Part shown: positions 1-5,096 of the stretch, one piece after another
How the letters are laid out: each line of letters begins with the position of its first letter
How positions within the stretch are numbered: position 1 is the first letter of the stretch
DNA from: Actinomycetes bacterium
GTDB taxonomy: Bacteria; Actinomycetota; CALGFH01
Assembly: GCA_030152105.1 (NCBI GenBank)
Contig: JASLIH010000299.1
Coordinates: 1 to 5,096 of the forward strand
Reading direction: 5' to 3'
DNA: 5,096 bases
The notes under the pieces: generated by a model
What the model was told of the DNA's origin: nothing
Database searches by the model: none
What the model saw: the letters and a program-made list of their open reading frames with translations, nothing else
Program-made: the position numbers and the translations under genes

Positions 1-582
1 CTGAAGGTCACGGTCGACGCTACCCGGCTGCTCGGGCTTCGGGCGGAGCTGAACCAGCAGACCGGGGTCGAGGTTGGGCTCACCGACCTGGTGGTCAAGG
101 CGTGCGCCGGGTTGCTGGCGGTCAGCCCGGAGCTGAACGCCTCCTTCGGCGGGGACCGGCTGCTGGTCCGCCGGCGGGTCGACGTCGGGGTGGCGGTGGT
201 GGGGGAGGACGCGACCCTGGTGTCGGCGGTCCGTGACGCCGACCGCAAGAGCGTCGTCCGGATCGCTCAGGAGGTGGCCGAGCTGGCCGACCGGGCACGG
301 GCGGGCCAGCTCGGAGCGGAGGAGGCGGCCCGGGCGGCCTTCACCGTGTCGAGCCTCGGCGTCGACCAGTTCACGGCCGTGCTCGAGCCCTCGGAGGGGG
401 CCGTCCTGGCCGTCGGCGCCGCTCACCCCGAGCCGCGGGTGGTGGACGGGAAGGTGGAGGTACGCCAGGTGCTGCGCCTCACCCTGTCGATCGACCACCG
501 GGTGGTCGACGGGGCCACCGGCGGCCGGTTCCTCGGCCGGCTCAAGGACGCGCTGGAGCAACCCCTGCAGATCGTCGCCTAG
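1..582 (+). CDS. 2-oxo acid dehydrogenase E2 acyltransferase, C-terminal part (5'-truncated by window)
   Basis: The reading frame is open from base 1 and ends at TAG (580-582), giving 193 codons. It is the catalytic domain of a dihydrolipoamide acyltransferase (E2), which transfers an acyl group from lipoyl-lysine to CoA in the cytoplasmic pyruvate, 2-oxoglutarate or branched-chain dehydrogenase complexes. Visible landmarks are LTDLVVKACAGLL (codons 27-39), FTVSSLG (114-120), whose serine fits the active-site serine of E. coli E2p, and SIDHRVVDG (163-171), with His166 and Asp170 as the H-x-x-x-D-G catalytic motif. The lipoyl domain, the E1/E3-binding domain and about the first 40 residues of the catalytic domain lie upstream of the window. 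GTG at 91 is an internal valine, not a start. After SSLG the usual three-residue insert (as in MFG-IDSF) is missing. The substrate cannot be decided from this fragment. It converges on the next gene with only 6 bp between stop codons. Confidence 0.93.
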   Translation: MKVTVDATRLLGLRAELNQQTGVEVGLTDLVVKACAGLLAVSPELNASFGGDRLLVRRRVDVGVAVVGEDATLVSAVRDADRKSVVRIAQEVAELADRARAGQLGAEEAARAAFTVSSLGVDQFTAVLEPSEGAVLAVGAAHPEPRVVDGKVEVRQVLRLTLSIDHRVVDGATGGRFLGRLKDALEQPLQIVA

Positions 583-588
583 CGGCGT

Positions 589-903
589 CTACCGGCGGCC
601 GGTCAGGACCCGCAGCTCGGCCTCCATCCTGGCCGGCTTGAGCAGCAGCGCCCCCGGCAGGCCGCGGGCGAACGACACCGGGTGGTGGATGACCCGGCGC
701 AGCATGCGCCCCGGCTTGGTCAGGATGCGGTGCTCGACGTCGGCGATGTAGGCCCGGCGCAGGCCGGGCAGGTCCTTGGCGATCCGGTGCCCGCAGTTCG
801 AGCAGAGGGTCGATGCGAGCAGCCTGCCCGCGTAGGTCACCTCGTGCAGGTGCTCACCGTGGCACTGGTGACAGCCCAGCGTGACGATGTGGACGTTGTC
901 CAT
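589..903 (-). CDS. Small four-cysteine protein, zinc-ribbon-like, function unknown
   Basis: I do not recognise this family. The 104-residue protein starts MDNVHIVTLG and holds two CxxC pairs, CHQC (residues 11-14) and CSNC (34-37). They are 19 residues apart and several histidines lie between them, which suggests one zinc-binding ribbon. The C-terminal half is basic and contains a mixed hydrophobic stretch (about residues 70-90) with no clear membrane segment. ATG at 903 is chosen because GAGGTGA lies 5 nt upstream; an in-frame GTG at 912 would add three residues but has no room for a ribosome binding site after the ispD-like stop at 914. It is the last gene of the minus-strand unit, 10 nt after the cytidylyltransferase gene. 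Codon use matches its neighbours, and the opposite-strand frames look like shadows. The coding call is good; the metal-binding role is inferred from the cysteine spacing only. Confidence 0.72.
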   Translation of the reverse strand: MDNVHIVTLGCHQCHGEHLHEVTYAGRLLASTLCSNCGHRIAKDLPGLRRAYIADVEHRILTKPGRMLRRVIHHPVSFARGLPGALLLKPARMEAELRVLTGRR

Positions 904-908
904 GCCTC

Positions 909-915
909 TCACCTC
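909..915 (-). promoter_or_regulatory. Ribosome binding site deciding the start of the small zinc-ribbon-like gene
   Basis: On the minus strand GAGGTGA lies 5 nt before ATG 903 and overlaps the TGA stop of the cytidylyltransferase gene (916-914). This favours ATG 903 over GTG 912 and suggests translational coupling between the two genes. Confidence 0.65.
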
Positions 916-1624
916 ACCGCTTGTACCCGGAGGCGGCCAGCATCAGCTCGGCCATGAAGAGATCGTCGGCGTAGGTCACCTTCAGATTGCGCGGGTCGCC
1001 GGCGACCACGTGCACCGCGACGCCCTGGTAGCGCTCGACGCACGAGGCGGTGTCGGTCCCGGCGAAGCCGTCGGCGGCGGCCGCCTCGTACGCGGCCAGC
1101 AGCTGGGTGCTCCTGAACGCCTGAGGGGTCTGGACCCTGATGAGGTCGGTGCGGTCCGACTCCGAGATCCGGCCGGCCTCGTCGACCCCGGCCACGTCCT
1201 CCAGGGGCAGGGCCGGGATCGCCCCGCCGGTCCGCATGGCCGTGGCCAGCACCTCCTCCACCACCCGGACCGGGGTCAGGGGGCGGGCGGCGTCGTGGAC
1301 GAGGACGATGTCGATCTCGCCCCGCCGGATGTCGTCGGCCAGGTGGAGCAGGGCCCGGTACTCGGACTCGTGCCGGGTGTCGCCGCCGGTCACCACGTCG
1401 ACCGGCACGTCCGGGAACTCGCGGTCGAGGATCTCGCCGACCAGCTCCCGGTCGTTGTCGCGCACCACCAGGACCAGCCGGCCGATCCCGGGGACCTGGC
1501 GGAACAGCTCCAGCGACCAGGTGACGATCCGCCGGCCGCCCAGGGGCAGGTAGACCTTGTTGCGGCTGTTGCCGACCCGGGTGCCGGCCCCGGCGGCCAG
1601 GACGATGCCGGCGTGCATGGTCAT
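914..1624 (-). CDS. ispD: IspD/TarI-family cytidylyltransferase (annotated 2-C-methyl-D-erythritol 4-phosphate cytidylyltransferase)
   Basis: The 236-residue protein has the length and layout of IspD, the cytoplasmic enzyme joining CTP and methylerythritol 4-phosphate in the MEP isoprenoid pathway. Visible motifs are the nucleotide-binding loop AAGAGTRVG (10-18) followed by Lys23, GGDTRHES (80-87), the family signature VLVHDAARP (107-115), VQTPQAF (164-170) and GDPRNLKVT (209-217) with Lys215. Some features are unlike standard IspD: the segment usually reading D-T-x-K reads EDVA here (142-145), and GGxxRxxSV is replaced by GGDTRHESE. TarI-type ribitol-phosphate or another polyol-phosphate cytidylyltransferase is therefore a real alternative. 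ATG 1624 overlaps the LysR stop as ATGA, with GGAGGGG 7 nt upstream; ATG 1618 is a weaker alternative. It has no ispF or carD neighbour, which are common partners of actinobacterial ispD. The family is certain; the substrate is not, so the symbol is provisional. Confidence 0.82.
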   Translation of the reverse strand: MTMHAGIVLAAGAGTRVGNSRNKVYLPLGGRRIVTWSLELFRQVPGIGRLVLVVRDNDRELVGEILDREFPDVPVDVVTGGDTRHESEYRALLHLADDIRRGEIDIVLVHDAARPLTPVRVVEEVLATAMRTGGAIPALPLEDVAGVDEAGRISESDRTDLIRVQTPQAFRSTQLLAAYEAAAADGFAGTDTASCVERYQGVAVHVVAGDPRNLKVTYADDLFMAELMLAASGYKR

Positions 1625-2565
1625 GTCGCAACCCCTCCGCTGGCCACCGGGGCCAGCCGGCGTTCGGCGGCCGCGGCGTCGGCGACCAGCTCGTCGAGCA
1701 CCTCGAGGAACCAGCGGACGGTATTGGAGGTCGCGTCCTGGCGCCAGGCCACGCCGAGCTTGGACAGCGGCGCCGGCGGGGCGAAGGGCCGGTAGACCAC
1801 CCCGGGGACGGCCAGGACCCCGGTCAGCGCCTCGGCCACGAAGGCGACACCGAGGCGGGCCGCGACCGCGCTGCAGGCGCTCTCCAGGGTGGTCGCCTCC
1901 AGCACCACCGACGGGGCCACCCGCGAGCGGCCGAGCACGTCCGAGACCAGGTAGCGGTACAGCAGCGGCTCGACGGTGTGGGGGACCAGGACGATCGGCT
2001 CGCCGGCCAGGCGCTCGACCGGGACCACCGGCAGCCGGGCCAGCGGGTGGTCGGCCGGCGCGGCCAGCACCAGCGGCTCCGCCTGGAGGGTCCGGTAGCG
2101 CATGGTCTCGCGGTCCAGCACCCCGAGGCGCACGAAGGCAACGTCGAGCTGCTTGGCCTCCAGCGCCTCCAGGTGGGCGCCGGTGGGCGCGACCACCGTC
2201 TCCAGCCCGACGTCAGGGAACCGCTCGGCGAAGCTGCGCAGGGCCAGGGGGGGCAGCTCGAAGATGCCGGTGGCCGGGTAGCCGACCCGCAGCCGGCCGC
2301 TGACCGCCGTGCTCGCCTGCTGCGCCGCCCGGGCGGCGGCGTCGGCGGCCTCGATGGCGTGGCGCGCCTTGTCGAGCAGGGCCCGGCCGGCCTCGGTCAG
2401 CTCCACCCGCCGGCCACGGACCAGCAGCCGCACGCCCAGCTCGCGCTCCAGCGACTGGATCTGGAAGCTGAGCGGCGGCTGGGTGATGCGCAGGCGCTCG
2501 GCCGCCCGGCCGAAGTGCAGCTCCTCGGCGACGGCGATGAAGTAGCGCAGGTGTCGAAGCTCCAT
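1621..2565 (-). CDS. LysR-family transcriptional regulator
   Basis: The 314-residue protein has the normal length for a LysR-type regulator. Residues 1-60 form the winged helix-turn-helix, opening MELRHLRYFIAVAEELHFG, with the recognition region ERLRITQPPLSFQIQSLERE (23-42), then the linker helix (about 58-88). The rest is the periplasmic-binding-protein-like effector domain, from about residue 91 (GRLRVGYPATGIF) to about 295. The N-terminus resembles the CatM/BenM branch, which senses small aromatic acids, but the effector cannot be read from sequence here. The ATG start has GGAGGA 9 nt upstream and lies 3 nt after the SorC stop, and the stop overlaps the next start (ATGA). Most LysR genes are divergent from their target with a shared promoter; this one is buried as the second gene of an operon, so its target is not evident. 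Confidence 0.93.
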   Translation of the reverse strand: MELRHLRYFIAVAEELHFGRAAERLRITQPPLSFQIQSLERELGVRLLVRGRRVELTEAGRALLDKARHAIEAADAAARAAQQASTAVSGRLRVGYPATGIFELPPLALRSFAERFPDVGLETVVAPTGAHLEALEAKQLDVAFVRLGVLDRETMRYRTLQAEPLVLAAPADHPLARLPVVPVERLAGEPIVLVPHTVEPLLYRYLVSDVLGRSRVAPSVVLEATTLESACSAVAARLGVAFVAEALTGVLAVPGVVYRPFAPPAPLSKLGVAWRQDATSNTVRWFLEVLDELVADAAAAERRLAPVASGGVAT

Positions 2566-2568
2566 GGT

Positions 2569-3531
2569 CTAGGTTCCTCCGTCGAGGCGGAGGACCGACC
2601 GCGCCGCCTGCTGGTCACAGATAAGGACGTCGATGATCGCGCCCCGCAGGGCGCCGAGGATGCCGATGGCCTTCTCCGGCCCGGCCGCGATCCCGGCCAC
2701 GGTGGGGATGGCCCGGAGGTCGTCGAGGGTGACGGCCAGGACACGCTGGTTGACCACGCTGGGCACCTCCCGGCCGGACAGGTCGTAGAAGCGGCCGCAG
2801 ACGTCGCCGACGGCCCCGGCGGCGTCGAAGGAGGCCCGCTCGGCCGGGCTGAGGGCGAGCGCGTCCAGCAGCGCCCCCGAGGAGCCGATGCCGGCGGCGC
2901 CGATGCCGACCATGGCCATGTCGGCCCGCTTGGCCGCGTCCAGCGCGCCGGCGATGGCCGGCTCGCGCCGGAGCAGGGTGAGCGCCTCGGCCGAGCCGAA
3001 CAGGGCCGGGGCGTGCAGGTAGCGGTGACGTGCCCCGATGCGCTCGGACAGCTCCCGGACCAGCTCCTGGCCGGTGACGGCCGAGTCGAGAGCCGAGAGG
3101 CCGCCCACCAGCTGCACCACCTCGACGTCGCGGCGGGCCAGGTCGACGGCGCGGATCATCGCCTGGAGGCTGTGGCCCCAGGAGAGCGCCACCACCTGGC
3201 CGTCGCGCAGCGTCTCGTCCAGCCAGCGGGCGGCCAGGTGGCCGACCCCGGCCAGCACCTCGGTCTCGGCGTTGACCTCGAGGACCCGGGCGTCGGCCAG
3301 CGGGTAGCGCGTCCGCAGGGCCAGCTCGAGCTCGTGGTCGCGCTGGGCCGGGGCGACGATCCGGATCTCGACGATGCCGAGGTCTCGCGCCTGCCGCACC
3401 ATGCGGGACACGTTGGAGCGGGTCGTCCCCAGGATGGCGGCGACGTCGTCCTGGGAGCGGTCGTCGAGGAAGTACAGGCGCGCCGCCTTGGCGAGCAGCT
3501 CGGGGTCCCGGGGGGCAGGCATCTTCTTCAT
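2569..3531 (-). CDS. SorC-family sugar-responsive transcriptional regulator
   Basis: About 320 residues with the SorC/CggR layout. Near the N-terminus is a helix-turn-helix, DRSQDDVAAILGTTRSNVSR (residues 24-43 of the 320-residue form). It is followed by the NagB/RpiA-like sugar-phosphate-binding domain, with VVALSWGHSLQAMI, VVQLVGGL, GDVCGRFYDLSGREV and, near the C-terminus, IAAGPEKAIGILGALRG followed by IDVLICD, all typical of the family. Such proteins bind operators as oligomers and respond to phosphorylated sugars. ATG 3531 is chosen; GTG 3534 adds one residue and ATG 3522 removes three. All have weak ribosome binding sites (GGA 4 nt before ATG 3531), and the first two starts sit inside an operator-like repeat. 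It is the first gene of the minus-strand unit and is divergent from a glucitol PTS operon, which it probably controls (inference from position). Confidence 0.93.
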   Translation of the reverse strand: MKKMPAPRDPELLAKAARLYFLDDRSQDDVAAILGTTRSNVSRMVRQARDLGIVEIRIVAPAQRDHELELALRTRYPLADARVLEVNAETEVLAGVGHLAARWLDETLRDGQVVALSWGHSLQAMIRAVDLARRDVEVVQLVGGLSALDSAVTGQELVRELSERIGARHRYLHAPALFGSAEALTLLRREPAIAGALDAAKRADMAMVGIGAAGIGSSGALLDALALSPAERASFDAAGAVGDVCGRFYDLSGREVPSVVNQRVLAVTLDDLRAIPTVAGIAAGPEKAIGILGALRGAIIDVLICDQQAARSVLRLDGGT

Positions 3532-3580
3532 CACATCCGTGATAAGACGATCACATCTGTTCCGATACTTTTACATCGTC
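3530..3580. promoter_or_regulatory. Three direct repeats at 20-bp spacing, candidate SorC operator array
   Basis: On the plus strand ATCACATCCGT (3530-3540), ATCACATCTGT (3550-3560) and TTTACATCGTC (3570-3580) share ACATC at 3533, 3553 and 3573, exactly 20 bp apart, so all three lie on nearly the same face of the helix. GTGAT at 3539-3543 adds an inverted half-site: it pairs with ATCAC at 3530-3534 (4-bp spacer) and with ATCAC at 3550-3554 (6-bp spacer). The array covers the SorC start codon, its leader and the -10 of the predicted promoter, as expected for an autoregulated member of a family that binds operators as oligomers. The repeats are seen directly; the bound protein is inferred. Confidence 0.62.
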
Positions 3581-3596
3581 CGGGTGGACGTGTCAA
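3568..3596 (-). promoter_or_regulatory. Predicted sigma70-type promoter of the SorC operon
   Basis: Reading the minus strand, TTGACA (3596-3591, a perfect -35) is followed after 17 bp by TAAAAG (3573-3568, 4 of 6 to TATAAT). Transcription would begin near 3561, leaving a leader of about 30 nt. The block is an A/T-rich island in otherwise very GC-rich DNA. The -10 lies inside the third 20-bp repeat, so binding there would block polymerase. Confidence 0.55.
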
Positions 3597-3735
3597 TGCG
3601 GCGGGCGTGCCCGGGATTGGCGTTCGATCCCGTTCATGTATGGGTCCCGCCGCTTTTTGTATTGGACGCCCTTGGACTCCGCGAACCAGCATGAGGCCGA
3701 CTGGTGGGCCGTGAACGCCAACACAAGGAGCGGGC

Positions 3736-4131
3736 ATGGGCGTCGGCGCGATCTTCCTCCTGCTCGGTCTCCTCTGGCTGCTCCAGCTGGTGCTCGCCTA
3801 CCAGCAGGCGCAGCAGTTCATGGCCAGGGCGCGGGCCCTTCGCCGGCAGGGAAGGGTGTCGATCGGCGCGTCCCGCCGCCAGCTCCGGGGACGTGCCTAC
3901 GTGGTCGTGGCGGTGGACGCCGACGACCGCGTCGTCGCCGCCGAGGCGCTGCGCGGGGTCACCGTGTTCGCCAACGCCAAACCGGTGCCGGCCCTGCTCG
4001 GGCTGCCCGCGGCCGAGCTTGCGGCCGGCGCGGCCGTGCCCGGCCTGCCCCCGAGGGTCCTGGCCGCGGCCCACTCCGCCGCGGCCGCCATCCATCCCCG
4101 TGTCCGGGAAGGAGTTGGAACCAGTGGCTGA
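3736..4131 (+). CDS. gutM: Glucitol operon activator GutM
   Basis: The 131-residue protein aligns by eye with E. coli GutM/SrlM (119 aa), an activator of the glucitol PTS operon. Shared features are an N-terminal hydrophobic segment (residues 3-22, IFLLLGLLWLLQLVLAY) that may anchor it in the membrane, QQFMARARALRRQGRVSIG (26-44), the YVVVAVDADDRVV core (55-67) and RGVTVFANAKPVPALLGL (73-90). The C-terminal tail is Ala/Pro-rich, longer than in E. coli and poorly conserved. ATG 3736 is supported by AAGGAG 5 nt upstream. It is the first gene of the plus-strand PTS operon, and its TGA lies 8 nt inside the next gene. Known role in enterics: it counters the operon repressor. How it would work beside a SorC-type regulator is not known from the sequence. 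Confidence 0.93.
   Translation: MGVGAIFLLLGLLWLLQLVLAYQQAQQFMARARALRRQGRVSIGASRRQLRGRAYVVVAVDADDRVVAAEALRGVTVFANAKPVPALLGLPAAELAAGAAVPGLPPRVLAAAHSAAAAIHPRVREGVGTSG
4111..4114 (+). promoter_or_regulatory. Ribosome binding site fixing the GTG start of gutA
   Basis: GGAG lies 9 nt before GTG 4124 inside the 3' end of gutM. The other in-frame GTG at 4100 is upstream of this site and lacks one of its own, so 4124 is preferred. Confidence 0.6.
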
Positions 4132-4765
4132 CCTCTCACTGTTCGCCGGCGCCCCGCCGGTGGCAGGCATCAACGAAACCCTCGGCCAGTGGGCCGAGAA
4201 CTTCATCGCCGTCTTCCGCCAGGGCGGCGAGACCTTCGTCGGCCTGGTCGTCGGGATCGTCCCCCTGCTCATCGTGCTGCTCACCGCCGTCCACGCCCTC
4301 ATCAAGCTGATCGGGCCGGAGCGGATCGACCGGGTGGGCGAGATGGCCGGGCGGCCGGGACTTCGCTACTACCCGCTCCGCTACATCGTCCTGCCCGTGC
4401 TGTCCGTGTTCTTCCTGACCAACCCCATGGCCTACACCATGGGCCGGTTCCTCCCAGAGCGCGACAAGCCGGCCTTCTACGACGCGGCGGTCAGCTTCGT
4501 CCACCCACCGCTCGGACTGTTCCCCCATGTCAACCCCGGTGAGCTGTTCGTCTACGCCGGCATCGCGGCCGGGATCACGAAGCTCGGCCTGCCGCTCGGC
4601 GACCTGGCCGTCCGCTACTTCTACGTCGGCCTGATCGTGATCTTCATGCGCGGCATCATGACCGAGACGATCAGCAGGGTCATGTTCGCCCGCCGCGCCC
4701 GCGACATAGACGAACCCCAGGTCACGACCACGGCCGGCGATCGCCCGGCTCCCGAGGGGGCGTGA
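4124..4765 (+). CDS. srlA: PTS glucitol/sorbitol transporter membrane subunit EIIC
   Basis: The 213-residue protein matches E. coli SrlA/GutA (187 aa), one of two membrane proteins that take up sorbitol while it is phosphorylated. Conserved stretches include [20 protein letters not shown] (31-50), [18 protein letters not shown] (99-116), [20 protein letters not shown] (131-150), [17 protein letters not shown] (154-170) and FMRGIMTE (174-181). Membrane segments are likely near 38-60, 87-105, 139-156 and 161-178. About 15 extra residues at the N-terminus and a polar C-terminal tail account for the greater length. It starts with GTG and overlaps gutM by 8 nt, which suggests translational coupling; its TGA overlaps an alternative GTG of the next gene. 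SrlA alone has no phosphorylation site and needs the partner subunit plus EIIB and EIIA. Confidence 0.93.
   Translation: MADLSLFAGAPPVAGINETLGQWAENFIAVFRQGGETFVGLVVGIVPLLIVLLTAVHALIKLIGPERIDRVGEMAGRPGLRYYPLRYIVLPVLSVFFLTNPMAYTMGRFLPERDKPAFYDAAVSFVHPPLGLFPHVNPGELFVYAGIAAGITKLGLPLGDLAVRYFYVGLIVIFMRGIMTETISRVMFARRARDIDEPQVTTTAGDRPAPEGA
4754..4760 (+). promoter_or_regulatory. Ribosome binding site deciding the start of the srlE-like gene
   Basis: GAGGGGG lies 7 nt before ATG 4768 but only 1 nt before GTG 4762, which overlaps the srlA stop as GTGA. The ATG is therefore the better start. Confidence 0.55.
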
Positions 4766-4767
4766 GC

Positions 4768-5096
4768 ATGGACACCATCAACTCCCTGCTGAACCGCATC
4801 GGCCGGTCCGTCGGCGGGGTCGTCGGCACGCTCTACCAGTCCGGGCGTGAAGCCATCGACATGGTGATCCGCAACGTCCTGCCGTTCATGGCGTTCATCT
4901 CGCTGATCATCGGGGTCATCCTGGCCACCGGGATCGGCACCTGGATCGCCGACCACCTCACCCCACTCGCCTCCAGCCTGGCCGGCCTGCTGCTGATGAG
5001 CATCATCTGCTCGCTGCCGGTGCTGTCGCCGCTGCTGGGGCCGGGCGCGGTCATCGCCCAGATCGTCGGCACGCTGATCGGCGTGCAGATCGGCCT
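4768..5096 (+). CDS. srlE: PTS glucitol/sorbitol membrane subunit, SrlE C-terminal (EIIC') domain without EIIB (3'-truncated by window)
   Basis: The 109 visible codons align by eye with the C-terminal membrane half of E. coli SrlE. Landmarks are [20 protein letters not shown] (7-26), the [19 protein letters not shown] helix (37-55), [12 protein letters not shown] (58-69), [20 protein letters not shown] (77-96) and the following [12 protein letters not shown]. coli SrlE (319 aa) has about 170 residues of EIIB domain, with the phosphorylated Cys, before this part. Here the protein opens a few residues ahead of the membrane domain, and the preceding DNA is occupied by srlA in another frame, so no EIIB is fused upstream. 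EIIB may be a separate downstream gene or may follow the membrane domain beyond position 5096. It begins 2 nt after the srlA stop, with GAGGGGG 7 nt before the ATG. The family is clear; the symbol is given for the homologous half only. Confidence 0.88.
   Translation, partial: MDTINSLLNRIGRSVGGVVGTLYQSGREAIDMVIRNVLPFMAFISLIIGVILATGIGTWIADHLTPLASSLAGLLLMSIICSLPVLSPLLGPGAVIAQIVGTLIGVQIG

Noticed and set aside
591..603. Hairpin ACCGG-CGG-CCGGT as a terminator between the convergent genes
   Set aside because: The stem is only 5 bp, it lies inside the coding end of the small protein gene, and no T-run follows on either strand. Such palindromes are expected by chance at this GC content.
909..1631. 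240-residue minus-strand frame overlapping the cytidylyltransferase gene
   Set aside because: It is rich in Arg, Gly and Pro with no family motifs, while the other minus-strand frame over the same bases carries all the IspD-type motifs.
3530..3557. CRP/cAMP receptor-like site (TGTGA and TCAC half-sites on the minus strand)
   Set aside because: The half-sites are separated by 8 bp (TGTGA-N8-TCAC) instead of the 6 bp of CRP sites, and the same bases are better explained by the 20-bp-spaced repeat array.
3602..3613. Inverted repeat CGGGC-GT-GCCCG upstream of gutM as an operator
   Set aside because: It is short, made only of G and C apart from one T in the loop, and not repeated nearby, so chance is sufficient in GC-rich DNA.
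1978..3714. 578-residue plus-strand open frame across the regulator genes
   Set aside because: It is antisense to the well-supported LysR and SorC genes, low in complexity (rich in Gly, Asp, Gln, Val, Leu) and without recognisable domains. Long antisense frames are common in high-GC DNA.
3704..4123. N-terminal extension of srlA from ATG 3704
   Set aside because: The extension runs through gutM in another frame, is Ser/Arg/Pro-rich and lacks homology to PTS proteins. The SrlA match and a ribosome binding site support GTG 4124.

Overview
This is a strongly GC-rich window with G/C-dominated third codon positions throughout, consistent with an actinomycete or another high-GC actinobacterial lineage; the sequence alone does not fix the genus. 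It is densely coding, and its three blocks meet convergently near position 585 and divergently near position 3600.

Region 1 (1-582, plus strand) is the 3' end of a dihydrolipoamide acyltransferase (E2) gene, carrying most of the catalytic domain with its His-Asp active-site motif. It ends 6 bp from the stop codon of the facing gene.

Region 2 (3531 down to 589, minus strand) is a tightly packed four-gene unit, read in the order SorC-family sugar-responsive regulator, LysR-family regulator, IspD/TarI-type cytidylyltransferase, and a small four-cysteine (zinc-ribbon-like) protein. The junctions are a 3-nt gap, an ATGA overlap and a 10-nt gap, so one transcript is likely. A plausible sigma70-type promoter (TTGACA, 17 bp, TAAAAG) lies in front of the SorC gene. 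Three ACATC-containing direct repeats spaced exactly 20 bp apart overlap its -10 element, leader and start codon. They look like an operator for the SorC protein.

Region 3 (3736-5096, plus strand, divergent) is the start of a glucitol/sorbitol phosphotransferase (PTS) operon: gutM (activator), gutA/srlA (EIIC membrane subunit) and the first 109 codons of the second membrane subunit (srlE-like). The srlE-like gene begins directly at the membrane domain. The N-terminal EIIB domain, which in E. coli SrlE carries the phosphorylated cysteine, is absent, so the phosphoryl-transfer parts must be encoded elsewhere, probably downstream of the window.

As a working model (inference), the SorC protein senses a sugar phosphate, represses its own promoter and controls the divergent sorbitol PTS together with GutM. 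Why a LysR regulator and an IspD-like enzyme share the regulator's transcript is the main puzzle. The IspD-like protein has lost the usual D-T-x-K segment and is not next to ispF, so it may act on a sugar-alcohol phosphate rather than in isoprenoid synthesis. No RNA genes, insertion sequences or CRISPR arrays were seen.
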